Origin: Verrucomicrobiota bacterium
GTDB lineage: Bacteria; Verrucomicrobiota; Verrucomicrobiia; Limisphaerales; J093
Assembly: GCA_029556615.1 (NCBI GenBank)
Contig: JAKQDD010000051.1
Span: 32,770-96,769 of the forward strand
DNA length: 64,000 bases
Direction: 5' to 3'
Under the pieces are notes generated by a model that worked only from the letters and a program-made list of their open reading frames with translations, did no database searches and was not told the DNA's origin. Positions 44,401 through 52,957 of this stretch are shown one piece after another (within the stretch, counting starts at the first letter, position 1; each line of letters begins with the position of its first letter). The position numbers and the translations under genes were made by a program.

Positions 44401-46112
44401 GCGCGGAACAACTGGCCCATCCGGCGGCCGAGGATGCGGCCGGCGACGAGGAGGCTGGTCGTGAGGATCAGCATCCCGACCACACCGAGGGCGCAGGCGA
44501 CGCTTGGGGCGTCGGGTTCAATCCGGCCGAGGAGCTGGTAGATCATCTTGGTGATCGGGAAGTACTGTTCGCGCATGGCGAGGATGAGGCTGTCGCTCAC
44601 TTCGAGCATGGCGAAGGAGAACGTGAGGACAGTGCCGGCGACCAGGTTGGCCATGACGAGGGGCAGGGTGATCCGGCGCAGCGTACGCCACGGGGATGCG
44701 CCCAGGTTGGCGGAGGCCTCTTCGAGCGTCACGCTGGTCTGCTGGAAGCCGGCGTAGGCGGAGCGGACGATGTACGGCAGGCGGCGGACGCTGTAGCTGA
44801 CAATCAGGAGGAGGGTCGGGTTGACCCGGGGGTTGAGCCAGGCGATGGGACTGTCGAAAGCCGCGACGTAGCCGAAGGCGAGCACCAGGCCCGGCAGGGC
44901 CAGGGGCAGCATGGCGAGCGCGTCCAGCAGTCCCGCGAACGGAATGCGCCGCCGGGTCAGGATCCACGCGATGAGGACGCCGAGGACGAGGTCCAGGAGC
45001 GCGCTCAGGCTGGAGTAGAACAGGCTGTTGCGGATGCTCGAGGCGGTCAGCTCATGACCGAAGACCTCGCCATAGTGGCGGGCGGTCCAGTCCGCGGGCA
45101 GGACGCTGAAGAACCAATGACCGGAGAGCGAGTGGATGATGACCATCGCGTGGGGCAGGAGAGCGAGGAGAATCACGAGGCCGAACGCCGACCAGAGGAG
45201 AGCCGTCTGCCAGGGGCGGGTTGCGAGCTCGGTGCCGGCGGTGTGGCCGCGGGCCATCATTTCATAGCGGCGGCCTGCGAGCACCCGCTTGGAGAGGATG
45301 AACAACAGCAGGGTCAGCGCCACCACGAACACCACCAGGGCGTACCCCATCGGGTTGGTGTTCAGCTCGGTCACGGCGTCGAAGATCTGCACGGGGACCA
45401 CCCGCGAGAAGCCGAAGATCAAAGGCGTGCCAAGGTCGGTGAAGGACCAGATGAAGACGAGGATGGCTCCGGCAAAGTAGCCGGGGAGGATCAGGGGGAG
45501 GGTGACCGTGCGGAAGAGCCGCCAGCCGCCGGCTCCGAGGTTTTGGGCGGCCTCGCGGAGCGTTGGGTCGATGTTGGCCATGGCCGCCGAGACGTTGAGG
45601 AAGAGGATGGGATACAGGTTGAAGACCTGGAGCAGGATGATGCCGGCGAGCCCGCTCCGGCCGAGCCAGTCGACGGGTTCCCCGGACGGCAGCCAGCCGA
45701 TCTGCATCAGGACGAGGTTCAGCGAGCCGAACTTGGCGAGCAACTGCTTGAGGCCGATGGCGCCGACGAACGGCGGCATGATCATGGGCACCAGGATGAG
45801 ACCGCTGAGGAGGGCTTTGCCTGGAAACCGGTAGCGGGTCATGGCGTGTGCCAGCGGCAGCGCCAGGACCGTGGTCAGGGCGGTGGTCGTGAGCGCGATC
45901 GTGAGGCTGTTGGCCAGCGCTTCCCGCTGCAGGGGGCTGGCCAGCAACAAGCCGAAGAACTCGAGGGTGAACCGGCCGTCCGCCTCGAAGGCCCGGCGCA
46001 ACATCAAGCCCACCGGGTAAAACAGGAACACGGCAAAGAAGGCCACCAACAGGCCGAGGATGGCCAGCGTCCCTGCGCTCCAGTCGTAACGCCTCATCAC
46101 GCCGCGTTTCAC
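44397..46112 (-). CDS. Fused two-domain ABC permease (FbpB/iron or phosphonate type)
   Basis: A 571-residue inner-membrane protein with about twelve helices in two repeated halves. Each half has an EAA loop for ATPase docking: EAAQNLGAGGWRLFRTVTLP (about residues 188-207) and EEASANLGASPWRTLRRITL (about 470-489). This is the double-domain permease type used for Fe(III), putrescine or aminoethylphosphonate import. No ATPase or binding protein gene is adjacent, so it is orphaned here. The start may be GTG 46112 or ATG 46097; a repeat remnant begins five bases upstream of the former. Confidence 0.87.
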   Translation of the reverse strand: MKRGVMRRYDWSAGTLAILGLLVAFFAVFLFYPVGLMLRRAFEADGRFTLEFFGLLLASPLQREALANSLTIALTTTALTTVLALPLAHAMTRYRFPGKALLSGLILVPMIMPPFVGAIGLKQLLAKFGSLNLVLMQIGWLPSGEPVDWLGRSGLAGIILLQVFNLYPILFLNVSAAMANIDPTLREAAQNLGAGGWRLFRTVTLPLILPGYFAGAILVFIWSFTDLGTPLIFGFSRVVPVQIFDAVTELNTNPMGYALVVFVVALTLLLFILSKRVLAGRRYEMMARGHTAGTELATRPWQTALLWSAFGLVILLALLPHAMVIIHSLSGHWFFSVLPADWTARHYGEVFGHELTASSIRNSLFYSSLSALLDLVLGVLIAWILTRRRIPFAGLLDALAMLPLALPGLVLAFGYVAAFDSPIAWLNPRVNPTLLLIVSYSVRRLPYIVRSAYAGFQQTSVTLEEASANLGASPWRTLRRITLPLVMANLVAGTVLTFSFAMLEVSDSLILAMREQYFPITKMIYQLLGRIEPDAPSVACALGVVGMLILTTSLLVAGRILGRRMGQLFRA

Positions 46113-46116
46113 GGGG

Positions 46117-46304
46117 CGAGGACTCTAGCGAGGCGCCGCCTCAGACCCAGTCGAGTCCTCAGGCTCATGAAGACCCTGCTGTGCTTGCCCACCCCTCCTC
46201 CGCGCCTCGCTACCGTAGAGTCCTCGAAGGCGGGGGGGTGAGTTTGGAACCGCAGGGGCCCAACTTCACCTGCTGTCCACGACTTCCACATGTCGAGGAC
46301 TCTA
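46117..46304 (-). repeat. TAG-bounded modular repeat R7 (A remnant, then B-A)
   Basis: The full 179-bp copy is 46126-46304 in reverse orientation (TAGCGAGGCGCC to TGTCGAGGACTCTA), with B-A spacer CCG. It is preceded by a module A remnant CGAGGACTCTA (46118-46128) that shares the TAG junction with module B. It occupies the first half of the 449-base divergent gap 46113-46561. The heptad array follows it, and the last 117 bases of the gap show nothing clear. Confidence 0.9.
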
Positions 46305-46346
46305 GACTGGAAGCCGCGTCTGTAGCAAGGGCGAGGGCGGACGGCG

Positions 46347-46444
46347 GGAGCTTGGAGCTTGGAGCTTGGAGCTTGGAGCTTGGAGCTTGGAGCTTGGAGC
46401 TTGGAGATTGGAGATTGGAGATTGGAGATTGGAGATTGGAGATT
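46347..46444 (+). repeat. Heptanucleotide tandem array, 14 units of two kinds
   Basis: GGAGCTT repeated eight times (46347-46402), then GGAGATT six times (46403-46444), with no interruptions. Seven-base units shift the reading frame at each unit. It lies 117 bases upstream of the RarD start. Confidence 0.97.
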
Positions 46445-46561
46445 GGCGGGTGGCGGGGGGATCCGGTTTAATCCGGCTGCGGACGGGAAGGTGTCCCGGG
46501 GTGCGAGACGGGCGGCCGATATCTGGATCGGCCAGGCAGCCCCGGGGCCGCATTGAACTCT

Positions 46562-47461
46562 ATGGAATCGAATCGGCGCTCGGGTGTGGCGGAGGCCGTT
46601 GGCGCGTACGTGCTTTGGGGTTTGCTGCCCGTCTATTGGAAGCTGTTGCAATCGGTGCCGGCCCTGCAGATTCTGGGTCATCGGGTGGTGTGGTCGTTCG
46701 TGTTCCTGATGGCGCTGGTGGGTTTGCGGGGCGAGGGGGCGATTTTTCGCAGGGCCTGGCAACGGCCGCGCACGGTGGCGATCTACACCGCGGCGTCGGT
46801 GCTTCTGGCGGTCAACTGGCTCACGTACATCTGGTCGGTGAACCACGATCGAATCGTTGAGACGAGCCTGGGCTACTACATCAACCCGCTGGTGAGCGTC
46901 TTGTTGGCGGTGGGAGTCTTGCGGGAGAGGTTGCGCCGGCTGCAGTGGCTGGCGGTGGCAATGGCGGCGGGGGCTGTGGTCTTTCTGACTTGGCAGCATG
47001 GGGCGTTGCCGTGGGAGGCGTTGATTCTGGCGCTGAGTTTCGGGGCGTACGGGCTGCTGAAGAAGACGGCTCCGCTCGAGGCATTGCCCGGTCTGGCGAT
47101 GGAGACGGCGGTGCTCTGTCTGCCGGCGGCGGCTTATCTTGGGCTCGAGGAGGCTTGTGGCGCCGGGGCGATCGCGACGGGCGACGGCTGGCGGACGCTG
47201 CTCTTGGGTCTGACGGGCGTGGTCACAGCAACGCCGCTGCTGCTCTTCGCGCAGGCGGCCCGTCGGATCCGTCTTTCGACTATTGGCCTGCTGCAGTACA
47301 TCTCGCCCACGTGCGGCCTGGTGTTGGGTGTGCTGGTGTACCGGGAGCCGTTCACGTGGGCGCGGGCGTTTGGCTTTGGTGTGATCTGGGTGGCGCTGGC
47401 GTTGTTCTGGTTTGACGGCGCGCGCCACACCTGGGGTCGGCGAATCGGCCGGGCGGGTTGA
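46562..47461 (+). CDS. RarD-type EamA/DMT-family transporter
   Basis: A 299-residue protein with about ten membrane helices in two EamA repeats. It starts AEAVGAYVLWGLLPVYWKLL and has the RarD-typical NWLTYIWSVNHDRIVETSLG (about residues 84-103), YYINPLVSVLLAV and LLQYISPTCGLVLGVLVYRE. RarD proteins are predicted drug/metabolite exporters, some linked to chloramphenicol tolerance; the substrate is not known. ATG 46562 is preferred over TTG 46553. Confidence 0.9.
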   Translation: MESNRRSGVAEAVGAYVLWGLLPVYWKLLQSVPALQILGHRVVWSFVFLMALVGLRGEGAIFRRAWQRPRTVAIYTAASVLLAVNWLTYIWSVNHDRIVETSLGYYINPLVSVLLAVGVLRERLRRLQWLAVAMAAGAVVFLTWQHGALPWEALILALSFGAYGLLKKTAPLEALPGLAMETAVLCLPAAAYLGLEEACGAGAIATGDGWRTLLLGLTGVVTATPLLLFAQAARRIRLSTIGLLQYISPTCGLVLGVLVYREPFTWARAFGFGVIWVALALFWFDGARHTWGRRIGRAG

Positions 47462-47501
47462 CGGCGGGGCGCGCGCGCGATAGGGTCAAGCTTGTTGACT
47501 T

Positions 47502-47891
47502 ATGACCGATTCCGCGACGACATCGGGGGCGGCGGGTGCCGGAGGATTCCGGGTGGGGGACGAGCGTCTGATCCGCGTGACAGCGGCGGCGGCCGAGAAG
47601 GTGCAGAGCCTGCTGGCGCGCCAGGGGCGGCCTGGGGGTGTGTTGCGTGTGGCGGTGGTGGGGGGAGGATGCTCGGGGCTTCAATACAAGATGGACCTGC
47701 AGGATGCGCCTGCCCAGCGCGACATCGTGGTTGCAAGCGCCGGGATCCGCGTGGTGGTGGATCCCAAGAGCGCGCTGTACGTCACCGGTTCCGAGCTCGA
47801 TTACATCGAAGCCCTGCAAGGTGGAGGCTTCAAGGTCAAGAATCCGAATGCCTCGACGACGTGCGCCTGCGGGGAGAGTTTCTCGGCCTGA
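47502..47891 (+). CDS. Iron-sulfur cluster assembly A-type protein (IscA/ErpA/HesB)
   Basis: A 129-residue A-type carrier that hands Fe-S clusters to target proteins. The three conserved Cys are visible: GGGCSGLQY near residues 54-62 and TCACGESF near 120-127, with FKVKNPNAS between. The first 25 residues are a Ser/Gly/Ala-rich extension. The HscB-like gene follows after 39 bases, and a cysteine desulfurase gene is 13 kb downstream. Confidence 0.92.
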   Translation: MTDSATTSGAAGAGGFRVGDERLIRVTAAAAEKVQSLLARQGRPGGVLRVAVVGGGCSGLQYKMDLQDAPAQRDIVVASAGIRVVVDPKSALYVTGSELDYIEALQGGGFKVKNPNASTTCACGESFSA

Positions 47892-47930
47892 CCGGCGGGG
47901 AACGGCGTTTCAGCATCGGTGGAAGGGAGA

Positions 47931-48554
47931 ATGAAGCCCGATCATTTTGCGGTGATGGGGGAGCCGCGCCGGCCCTGGCTGGATCCCGAGGTGTTGAAAG
48001 CCCGGTTCCTCGCGCGGTCGGGGGAGGAGCATCCGGATCGGGTGCATCGGGCCGGGGACGCGGAGCGGGCCGTGGCGACGGAGCGATTTGCGGCTTTGAA
48101 CGCCGCTTACCAGTGTCTGCGCGAGCCGCGGGATCGGCTGGCGCACCTGATTGAACTCGAGGCTGGCGCTCCCCCGCGCGATGTGCAGCGGATTACGCCG
48201 GGCACGGTGGAGTTGTTCGCCGAGGTGGGGGAGTTATGCCGGTCGGTGGACGCTTTCTTGGCGGAACGGGACCGGGTGACGTCGCCGATCCTGCGGGTTG
48301 GCTGGCTGCAGCGTTCCGCCGATTGGACGGAGCGAGTGCAAGCGCTGCGGGGGCGGATTCTGGGGATCCGGGCGGGGCTCTGGGCGGAGCTCGAGGCGAT
48401 GAATGGGGCATGGGAATCGGCGCCGCCGCCAGGGGATGCCGGGCGACGGAGCGCCCTGCCGCTCGAGCGATTGGAGGAGGTTTATAGGGCGTTGGGGTAC
48501 GCGCGGCGGTGGATCGAGCAGCTTGAGGAGCGGGGGGTGCGGCTGGCGGTCTAG
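47931..48554 (+). CDS. HscB-like Fe-S co-chaperone (J-domain protein)
   Basis: A 207-residue protein. The N-terminal 75 residues form a J-like domain with the HPD motif in EEHPDRVHRAG (about residues 32-42), the site that stimulates an Hsp70 ATPase; AALNAAYQCLREPRDRLAHL is typical of HscB. The C-terminal helical domain would bind an IscU-type scaffold. No hscA is adjacent. GGAAGGGAGA directly before ATG 47931 fixes the start. The stop lies in the palindrome GGCGGTCTAGAACCGCC. Confidence 0.82.
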   Translation: MKPDHFAVMGEPRRPWLDPEVLKARFLARSGEEHPDRVHRAGDAERAVATERFAALNAAYQCLREPRDRLAHLIELEAGAPPRDVQRITPGTVELFAEVGELCRSVDAFLAERDRVTSPILRVGWLQRSADWTERVQALRGRILGIRAGLWAELEAMNGAWESAPPPGDAGRRSALPLERLEEVYRALGYARRWIEQLEERGVRLAV

Positions 48555-48623
48555 AACCGCCCGGTTCTCGGGGGGGGGGGAGGGGGCTTCGGCGGAAATG
48601 ATTGCGGTTGGAGAGATTTATGT

Positions 48624-48652
48624 TTGACAAGGCGAGCGCCAATTCGTAAAAG
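48624..48652 (+). promoter_or_regulatory. Sigma-70 promoter of the polysaccharide export operon
   Basis: Perfect -35 TTGACA (48624-48629), a 17-base spacer and TAAAAG (48647-48652). It lies about 70 bases before the beta-barrel gene in a locally A/T-rich stretch and is the clearest promoter in the window. Confidence 0.7.
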
Positions 48653-48723
48653 CGAGTAGCCTTTCAATTGAACTTTGAACGGGGTGGTTCGAGTGGGATC
48701 CAAGTCAGGAAGGACGACATTTT

Positions 48724-50007
48724 ATGAAGAGAGCGATCGCCTGTGCTAGTATTGCCGTGGTAGGGGCAGCCAGTCTGCACGCGCAGTTGGCGGATTCACC
48801 TGCGGTCAACAAGCCGTGGAGCGTTTCGGCCAAGTTGCGCGGGTTTTATGACGACAACTACAACACGGCGCCTTCCGACCGTAACCCAGCGGTTCCGACC
48901 TACCGGCCGGAGTCGAGCTGGGGTGTACAGTTCACGCCGTCGGTGGCGTACAACCTGATGCGGGATCTCACGACGTTCAACGCGAAGTACACGTTCGACA
49001 TGCGGTGGTACGAGGCGCGCGTTGACGAAGAGATCGACATGACGCACGTCGGCGAGATCGGGTTCAGCCACACCTTCTCGGAGCGGGTGAAGGTGGATCT
49101 GTATGACTCGCTCGTTTATTCGTCCGAGCCTGAGGTCCTCGATCCGAGCGGTATGCCGGGTGTGTACACCCGAACCGAGAACAACAACTTCCGGAACTAC
49201 GGCGGAATCGGGTTCAATTTTGGTCTGACGGAGAAGCTCGGGTCGCGGCTGGGTTATTCGAACACCATTTACGACTACGAGGAAGACAATGGCGACGTCG
49301 CGCTGGGGGCGGGGAGCCGTTCCTCGGTGTTGGATCGGATGGAGCACCTGGTGAGCCTCGACCTGCGCTGGATGTTCCAGCCGACGCTTGTCGGGTTGGT
49401 GGGTTACCAATTCGGGTACATCGACTACACGAGCGACGACATCATTATTCCGGCGACCACGCTGACGGGCGACATCCGCGATCAGGAGTCGAACTACGGG
49501 TTTGTGGGGTTGGATTACACGGCGACGCCGCAGTTGGCCGCCCAGCTTCGCGCGGGCTTCAACTACGCGCAGTACCCGAACGCGAACGCGGACGACATTT
49601 GGGCGCCGTACGTGGATGCCGCGCTGTCGTACGAGTACCTGCAGGGGAGCAAGTTCGTGATTGGCGCCCGGCATGACCTGCGGCCGACGGACGTGGCGAA
49701 CATCGATGCTGCGAACCAGGTGACGATGGCCCAGGAGGCCACGACGCTGTACGCCATGATCAACCATCGGCTCACGGAGAAGCTCTCGGCCAGTCTCCGC
49801 GGCTCGTATCAGATGGGCGAGTTCCAGAACGGGCCGCAGGACGGCGAGCAGGATGACTACTACACGGTCGACGTCAATCTGGCCTACGATTTCACGCACA
49901 ACCTGGGCGTGGAAGTGGGTTACGCCTACGACAACCTCGATTCGGATCTTGACTATCGGTCGTTTGACCGGAACCGGTTCTACTTCGGGGTGAAGGCGAA
50001 CTACTGA
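48724..50007 (+). CDS. Outer-membrane beta-barrel protein of the polysaccharide export locus
   Basis: A 427-residue protein with a signal peptide (CASIAVVGAASLHA, cleavage before QLADS). The mature part is alternating, aromatic- and Tyr/Asp/Asn-rich beta strands such as LRGFYDDNYNT, YTFDMRWYEARVDEE, FGYIDYTSDD and VEVGYAYDNLDSDL, ending in an aromatic residue (FGVKANY) as outer-membrane barrels do. About 16 or more strands seem likely. By position it may be the export pore or secretin-like partner for the Wzc/Wza-type genes that follow. Confidence 0.78.
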   Translation: MKRAIACASIAVVGAASLHAQLADSPAVNKPWSVSAKLRGFYDDNYNTAPSDRNPAVPTYRPESSWGVQFTPSVAYNLMRDLTTFNAKYTFDMRWYEARVDEEIDMTHVGEIGFSHTFSERVKVDLYDSLVYSSEPEVLDPSGMPGVYTRTENNNFRNYGGIGFNFGLTEKLGSRLGYSNTIYDYEEDNGDVALGAGSRSSVLDRMEHLVSLDLRWMFQPTLVGLVGYQFGYIDYTSDDIIIPATTLTGDIRDQESNYGFVGLDYTATPQLAAQLRAGFNYAQYPNANADDIWAPYVDAALSYEYLQGSKFVIGARHDLRPTDVANIDAANQVTMAQEATTLYAMINHRLTEKLSASLRGSYQMGEFQNGPQDGEQDDYYTVDVNLAYDFTHNLGVEVGYAYDNLDSDLDYRSFDRNRFYFGVKANY

Positions 50008-50046
50008 GTATCGACGCTATCGCGCCTGCAATTTGAGATTACGTGG

Positions 50047-50082
50047 GGAGGCTGGACGTATTCATCTGGCCTCCTTTTTTTT
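50047..50082 (+). terminator. Intrinsic terminator or attenuator before the tyrosine kinase gene
   Basis: Stem GGAGGC (50047-50052) and GCCTCC (50069-50074) with a 16-base loop, followed by eight T (50075-50082). The T-run ends five bases before the ATG at 50088. It lies inside an apparent operon, so it may reduce rather than abolish downstream transcription. Confidence 0.75.
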
Positions 50083-50087
50083 GACTC

Positions 50088-52271
50088 ATGGACCCTACTC
50101 GAACCAGCCCCTCCACGGACAGCCAGCTCCACTTTCTCGACTACTGGCGGATCATCCGGATTCGGAAGACCGTCATACTGGCGGTCTTTCTCCTGGTGGT
50201 TTTGACGACGACGGCGGTGACGTTCTGGCTGAAGCCGTCGTATTTGAGCACCGCCAAGATTGCCGTTGAGAAGAACGCGACCGACATCGAGGGCCTGAGC
50301 CGTTCGCAGGTCGAGCGGGGCTTCGACCCGTACTTCATGCAGACGGAGTTCGAGAAGATCCAGTCGAAGCCCATTCTTTACAAGGTCATTGAGAGCCTGG
50401 ATTTGAACCGGAGATTGGCTGCCCGGTACAACGAGACCAAGCTCACGACTCCCGAGACCGCGCTCTTGCTGCGGCGCCATCTGGATGTCCGCCAGTCGCG
50501 AAACACCACGCTGATCGAGATCCGGGTTTACGACGAGGACAAGGACCTTGCGGCGGATATCGCCAACAAGATTGCGGAGACGTACCAGACCTCGCGGGTC
50601 GAGGTGCTTCAGGCCCGGTCGAAGGCGGGCATCGGCAAGCTGGAAGAGAAGCTCAAGGAGCAGACCGCCAAGGTCGAGGTGCTCCAGAAAAAGGTCGATG
50701 ATCTGCGGGCCAAGTACAGCATTCCGGATTCGGTGGCTGAGGCCACGAGCTACCAGGCCTCGCTCGAGCGGGAGAAGTTGAGCGCGCTGGCGCAGGAGCT
50801 CACGCGGGCCAAGGCGGAGTACGTCTTCTACTCGACCAAGCTGGACGAGCTCAAGAAGCTGGATCGGAAGGCGCTGCGCAAGTCGGTCACGACCGCCATG
50901 CCCTCCGAGCAGCAACTGCCCCAGATCCTCACCGACCTGACGCTGGTCGAACAGGAGATCGCCAAGCTGCTCAAGGATTACTCTCCGGAGTTCCCCGAGG
51001 TGCAGCGGAAACAAGCTCTGCTCGACCAGATCAACAAGCAGGTGGAAGACCGGTTGGACGGCGTGCTGATCGGGCTCGGGAATCAAGTGGTGTCGTTGAA
51101 GGCGCGCCAGGACGAACTCGAAGCAGCGGTCGAGAAGGGGCGGGAGGCGGTGGCCGCCGAGGCGGAGAAATCGGGCGAGTACTTCCAGGCGAAGCGGGAT
51201 TTGGAGAACCAGCAGACGATCCGCGACGCGATCGTGCTGCGGACGCTGCAGGAGGAAGTGGACAGCGCGATGCCGAGGCTGTCAATGGTCGAGATTGTCG
51301 AGCAGGCGGAACCGGGATTGCGGCCGGTGCGACCGAACATTCCGTTGAACATCGCCCTGGGATTGGCGGTGGGCCTGGTGATGGGGGTGGGGTTGGCCTT
51401 CTTCATCGAGTATTTGGACACCAGCGTGAAGACGATCGACGATGTCGAGCGGGCTTTGGGGGCGCCGGTGCTGGGGGTGATTCCGCAGAATGTCGGGATG
51501 TTGATCGCGGAGGGCCCGGACAGCCCGCATGCGGAGGCGTACCGCGTGCTGCGGACCAACGTGTTGTTCTCCCGCAAGAACCCGAACGGGAACACGCTGA
51601 CGGTGGTGAGCGGCGGTGCCGGCGAGGGCAAGTCGACGACGATCTTGAATCTTGCAACGGTCTTTGCGCAGAGCGGGCAGCGGGTGCTGGTGGTGGACTC
51701 CGACTTGCGGCGGCCCAGCCTGCACAAGTTCCTGGGCATCTCGAACGCGATCGGTCTCACGAACTACCTGATGAAGCAGAACACGCTCGAGCAGGTGATT
51801 CAGACCACCAAGCTGCCGAACCTGGACTTCATGCCCAGCGGCAAGCTGCCGAGCAGTTCTCTCGGCATCCTCAACTCGACGCGGATGAAGGAGTTCATCG
51901 AGGACGTGAAGCGGCGGTACGACTTTGTCTTCTTCGATTCCCCGCCGATCATGGGGGTGAGCGACGCGTCGATTCTGGCGAGCGAGGTGGACCTTTCGAT
52001 TCTTGTGGTGCAGTACCGCAAGTATCCCCAGGCCATGACGCTGCGGGCGAAGCAGATGGTTGAGAAAGTGGGCGGCACCATGCTCGGCGTTGTGCTGAAC
52101 AACATCAACATTTCTCAGGACTCGTACTACTACTACTACAGCGGGTATTACTACGACTACTACTCCAAGCGAGAGGACCAGGAGCCGAAGCCCGGAGCCA
52201 CAGCCGCAGGCCCCAAGAAGCCCGAGGTGCCGGCCGGCGCGGTGGAGGGAGAGCTGAAGCAGAAGTATTGA
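50088..52271 (+). CDS. Polysaccharide co-polymerase/tyrosine autokinase (Wzc-like BY-kinase)
   Basis: A 727-residue protein controlling polymer length and export. The N-terminal Wzz domain has helix TVILAVFLLVVLTTTAVTFW near residues 27-46, a periplasmic coiled coil (about 190-395) and a second helix (NIALGLAVGLVMGVGLAFFI). The cytoplasmic kinase domain has Walker A GGAGEGKSTT near 509-518, Walker A' VVDSDLRRP near 535-543 and Walker B FVFFDSPP near 612-619. The C-terminal Tyr cluster YYYYYSGYYYDYY holds ten tyrosines for autophosphorylation. No ribosome site precedes the ATG. Wza-like and FHA-like genes follow. Confidence 0.92.
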   Translation: MDPTRTSPSTDSQLHFLDYWRIIRIRKTVILAVFLLVVLTTTAVTFWLKPSYLSTAKIAVEKNATDIEGLSRSQVERGFDPYFMQTEFEKIQSKPILYKVIESLDLNRRLAARYNETKLTTPETALLLRRHLDVRQSRNTTLIEIRVYDEDKDLAADIANKIAETYQTSRVEVLQARSKAGIGKLEEKLKEQTAKVEVLQKKVDDLRAKYSIPDSVAEATSYQASLEREKLSALAQELTRAKAEYVFYSTKLDELKKLDRKALRKSVTTAMPSEQQLPQILTDLTLVEQEIAKLLKDYSPEFPEVQRKQALLDQINKQVEDRLDGVLIGLGNQVVSLKARQDELEAAVEKGREAVAAEAEKSGEYFQAKRDLENQQTIRDAIVLRTLQEEVDSAMPRLSMVEIVEQAEPGLRPVRPNIPLNIALGLAVGLVMGVGLAFFIEYLDTSVKTIDDVERALGAPVLGVIPQNVGMLIAEGPDSPHAEAYRVLRTNVLFSRKNPNGNTLTVVSGGAGEGKSTTILNLATVFAQSGQRVLVVDSDLRRPSLHKFLGISNAIGLTNYLMKQNTLEQVIQTTKLPNLDFMPSGKLPSSSLGILNSTRMKEFIEDVKRRYDFVFFDSPPIMGVSDASILASEVDLSILVVQYRKYPQAMTLRAKQMVEKVGGTMLGVVLNNINISQDSYYYYYSGYYYDYYSKREDQEPKPGATAAGPKKPEVPAGAVEGELKQKY

Positions 52272-52309
52272 TCGCAGGCCCGTTGGGGGCGGACCAGGAG
52301 AGCCAGACC

Positions 52310-52957
52310 ATGAATGTGCGCGAATGGGTTGGGGGATGGGGTTTAAGACTGGCGGGGGCCGGGCTGCTGGCCCTGGTGCTGGCGGGATGCTACACGCCGT
52401 CGGAACCCGGGGGTCAGGCTCCGGCAGCCCAACCGGCTCCGGTCGTGGCCGCTCCGGCCGGCAGTTCGCTTATCGGCATCGACAACATCCGGGTGGGCGA
52501 CAAGCTCGAGGTATTGTTCACCGACATCCCGGACTCGCCGCCGGGCATGCTGGCGGTCGTGCGCGAGGACGGGACGATCACCCTGCCGTTTGGCGTGACG
52601 GTGCTGGCCAAGGGCAAGAAGGCGGGCGACCTTCAGGAGGAGATCCGGAAGGAGTACGTGCCGAAGTACTACGTGCGGTTGACGGTCACGGTCAAGCCGC
52701 AGGAGCGGGTGTTTTACGTCGGCGGCTGCGTCCGCCGACCAGACCGGTATGTGTTTGTGGGTGAGATCACGCTCCTCGGCGCGATCCGGGTGGCGGGGGA
52801 TTTTACCGAATTCGCCAAGCGCACCGAGGTCACGGTGACGCGTGCGGACGGCACGACGCTGACCATCGACTGCAAGAAGGCCATCAAGAACCCGAGGTAT
52901 GATATCCCCATCTACCCCGGCGACAGCGTTCATGTTCCGCAGCGGATCTGGTGGTAG
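52310..52957 (+). CDS. Polysaccharide export lipoprotein (Wza/SLBB-like)
   Basis: A 215-residue lipoprotein: signal peptide LRLAGAGLLALVLAGC with a LAGC lipobox (Cys near residue 28), a Pro/Ala linker, then a Poly_export domain (about residues 55-130: IRVGDKLEVLFTD, DGTITLPFGVTV) and one SLBB-like domain (VFYVGGCVRRPDRYVFVGEI, then DSVHVPQ). It is shorter than Wza (about 380 residues), with one SLBB unit. It would form the periplasmic and outer-membrane export ring with the BY-kinase. AGGAG upstream supports ATG 52310. Confidence 0.88.
   Translation: MNVREWVGGWGLRLAGAGLLALVLAGCYTPSEPGGQAPAAQPAPVVAAPAGSSLIGIDNIRVGDKLEVLFTDIPDSPPGMLAVVREDGTITLPFGVTVLAKGKKAGDLQEEIRKEYVPKYYVRLTVTVKPQERVFYVGGCVRRPDRYVFVGEITLLGAIRVAGDFTEFAKRTEVTVTRADGTTLTIDCKKAIKNPRYDIPIYPGDSVHVPQRIWW

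Noticed and set aside
46347..46444. CRISPR array
   Set aside because: Units are seven bases with no spacers; this is a simple tandem repeat. The 179-bp elements are dispersed, not arrayed with spacers, and no cas genes are present.
46181..46556. Open frames through the heptanucleotide array giving LELGAWS repeats
   Set aside because: The repeat peptide is forced by the seven-base unit and occurs in several frames; there is no ribosome site or conserved flank.
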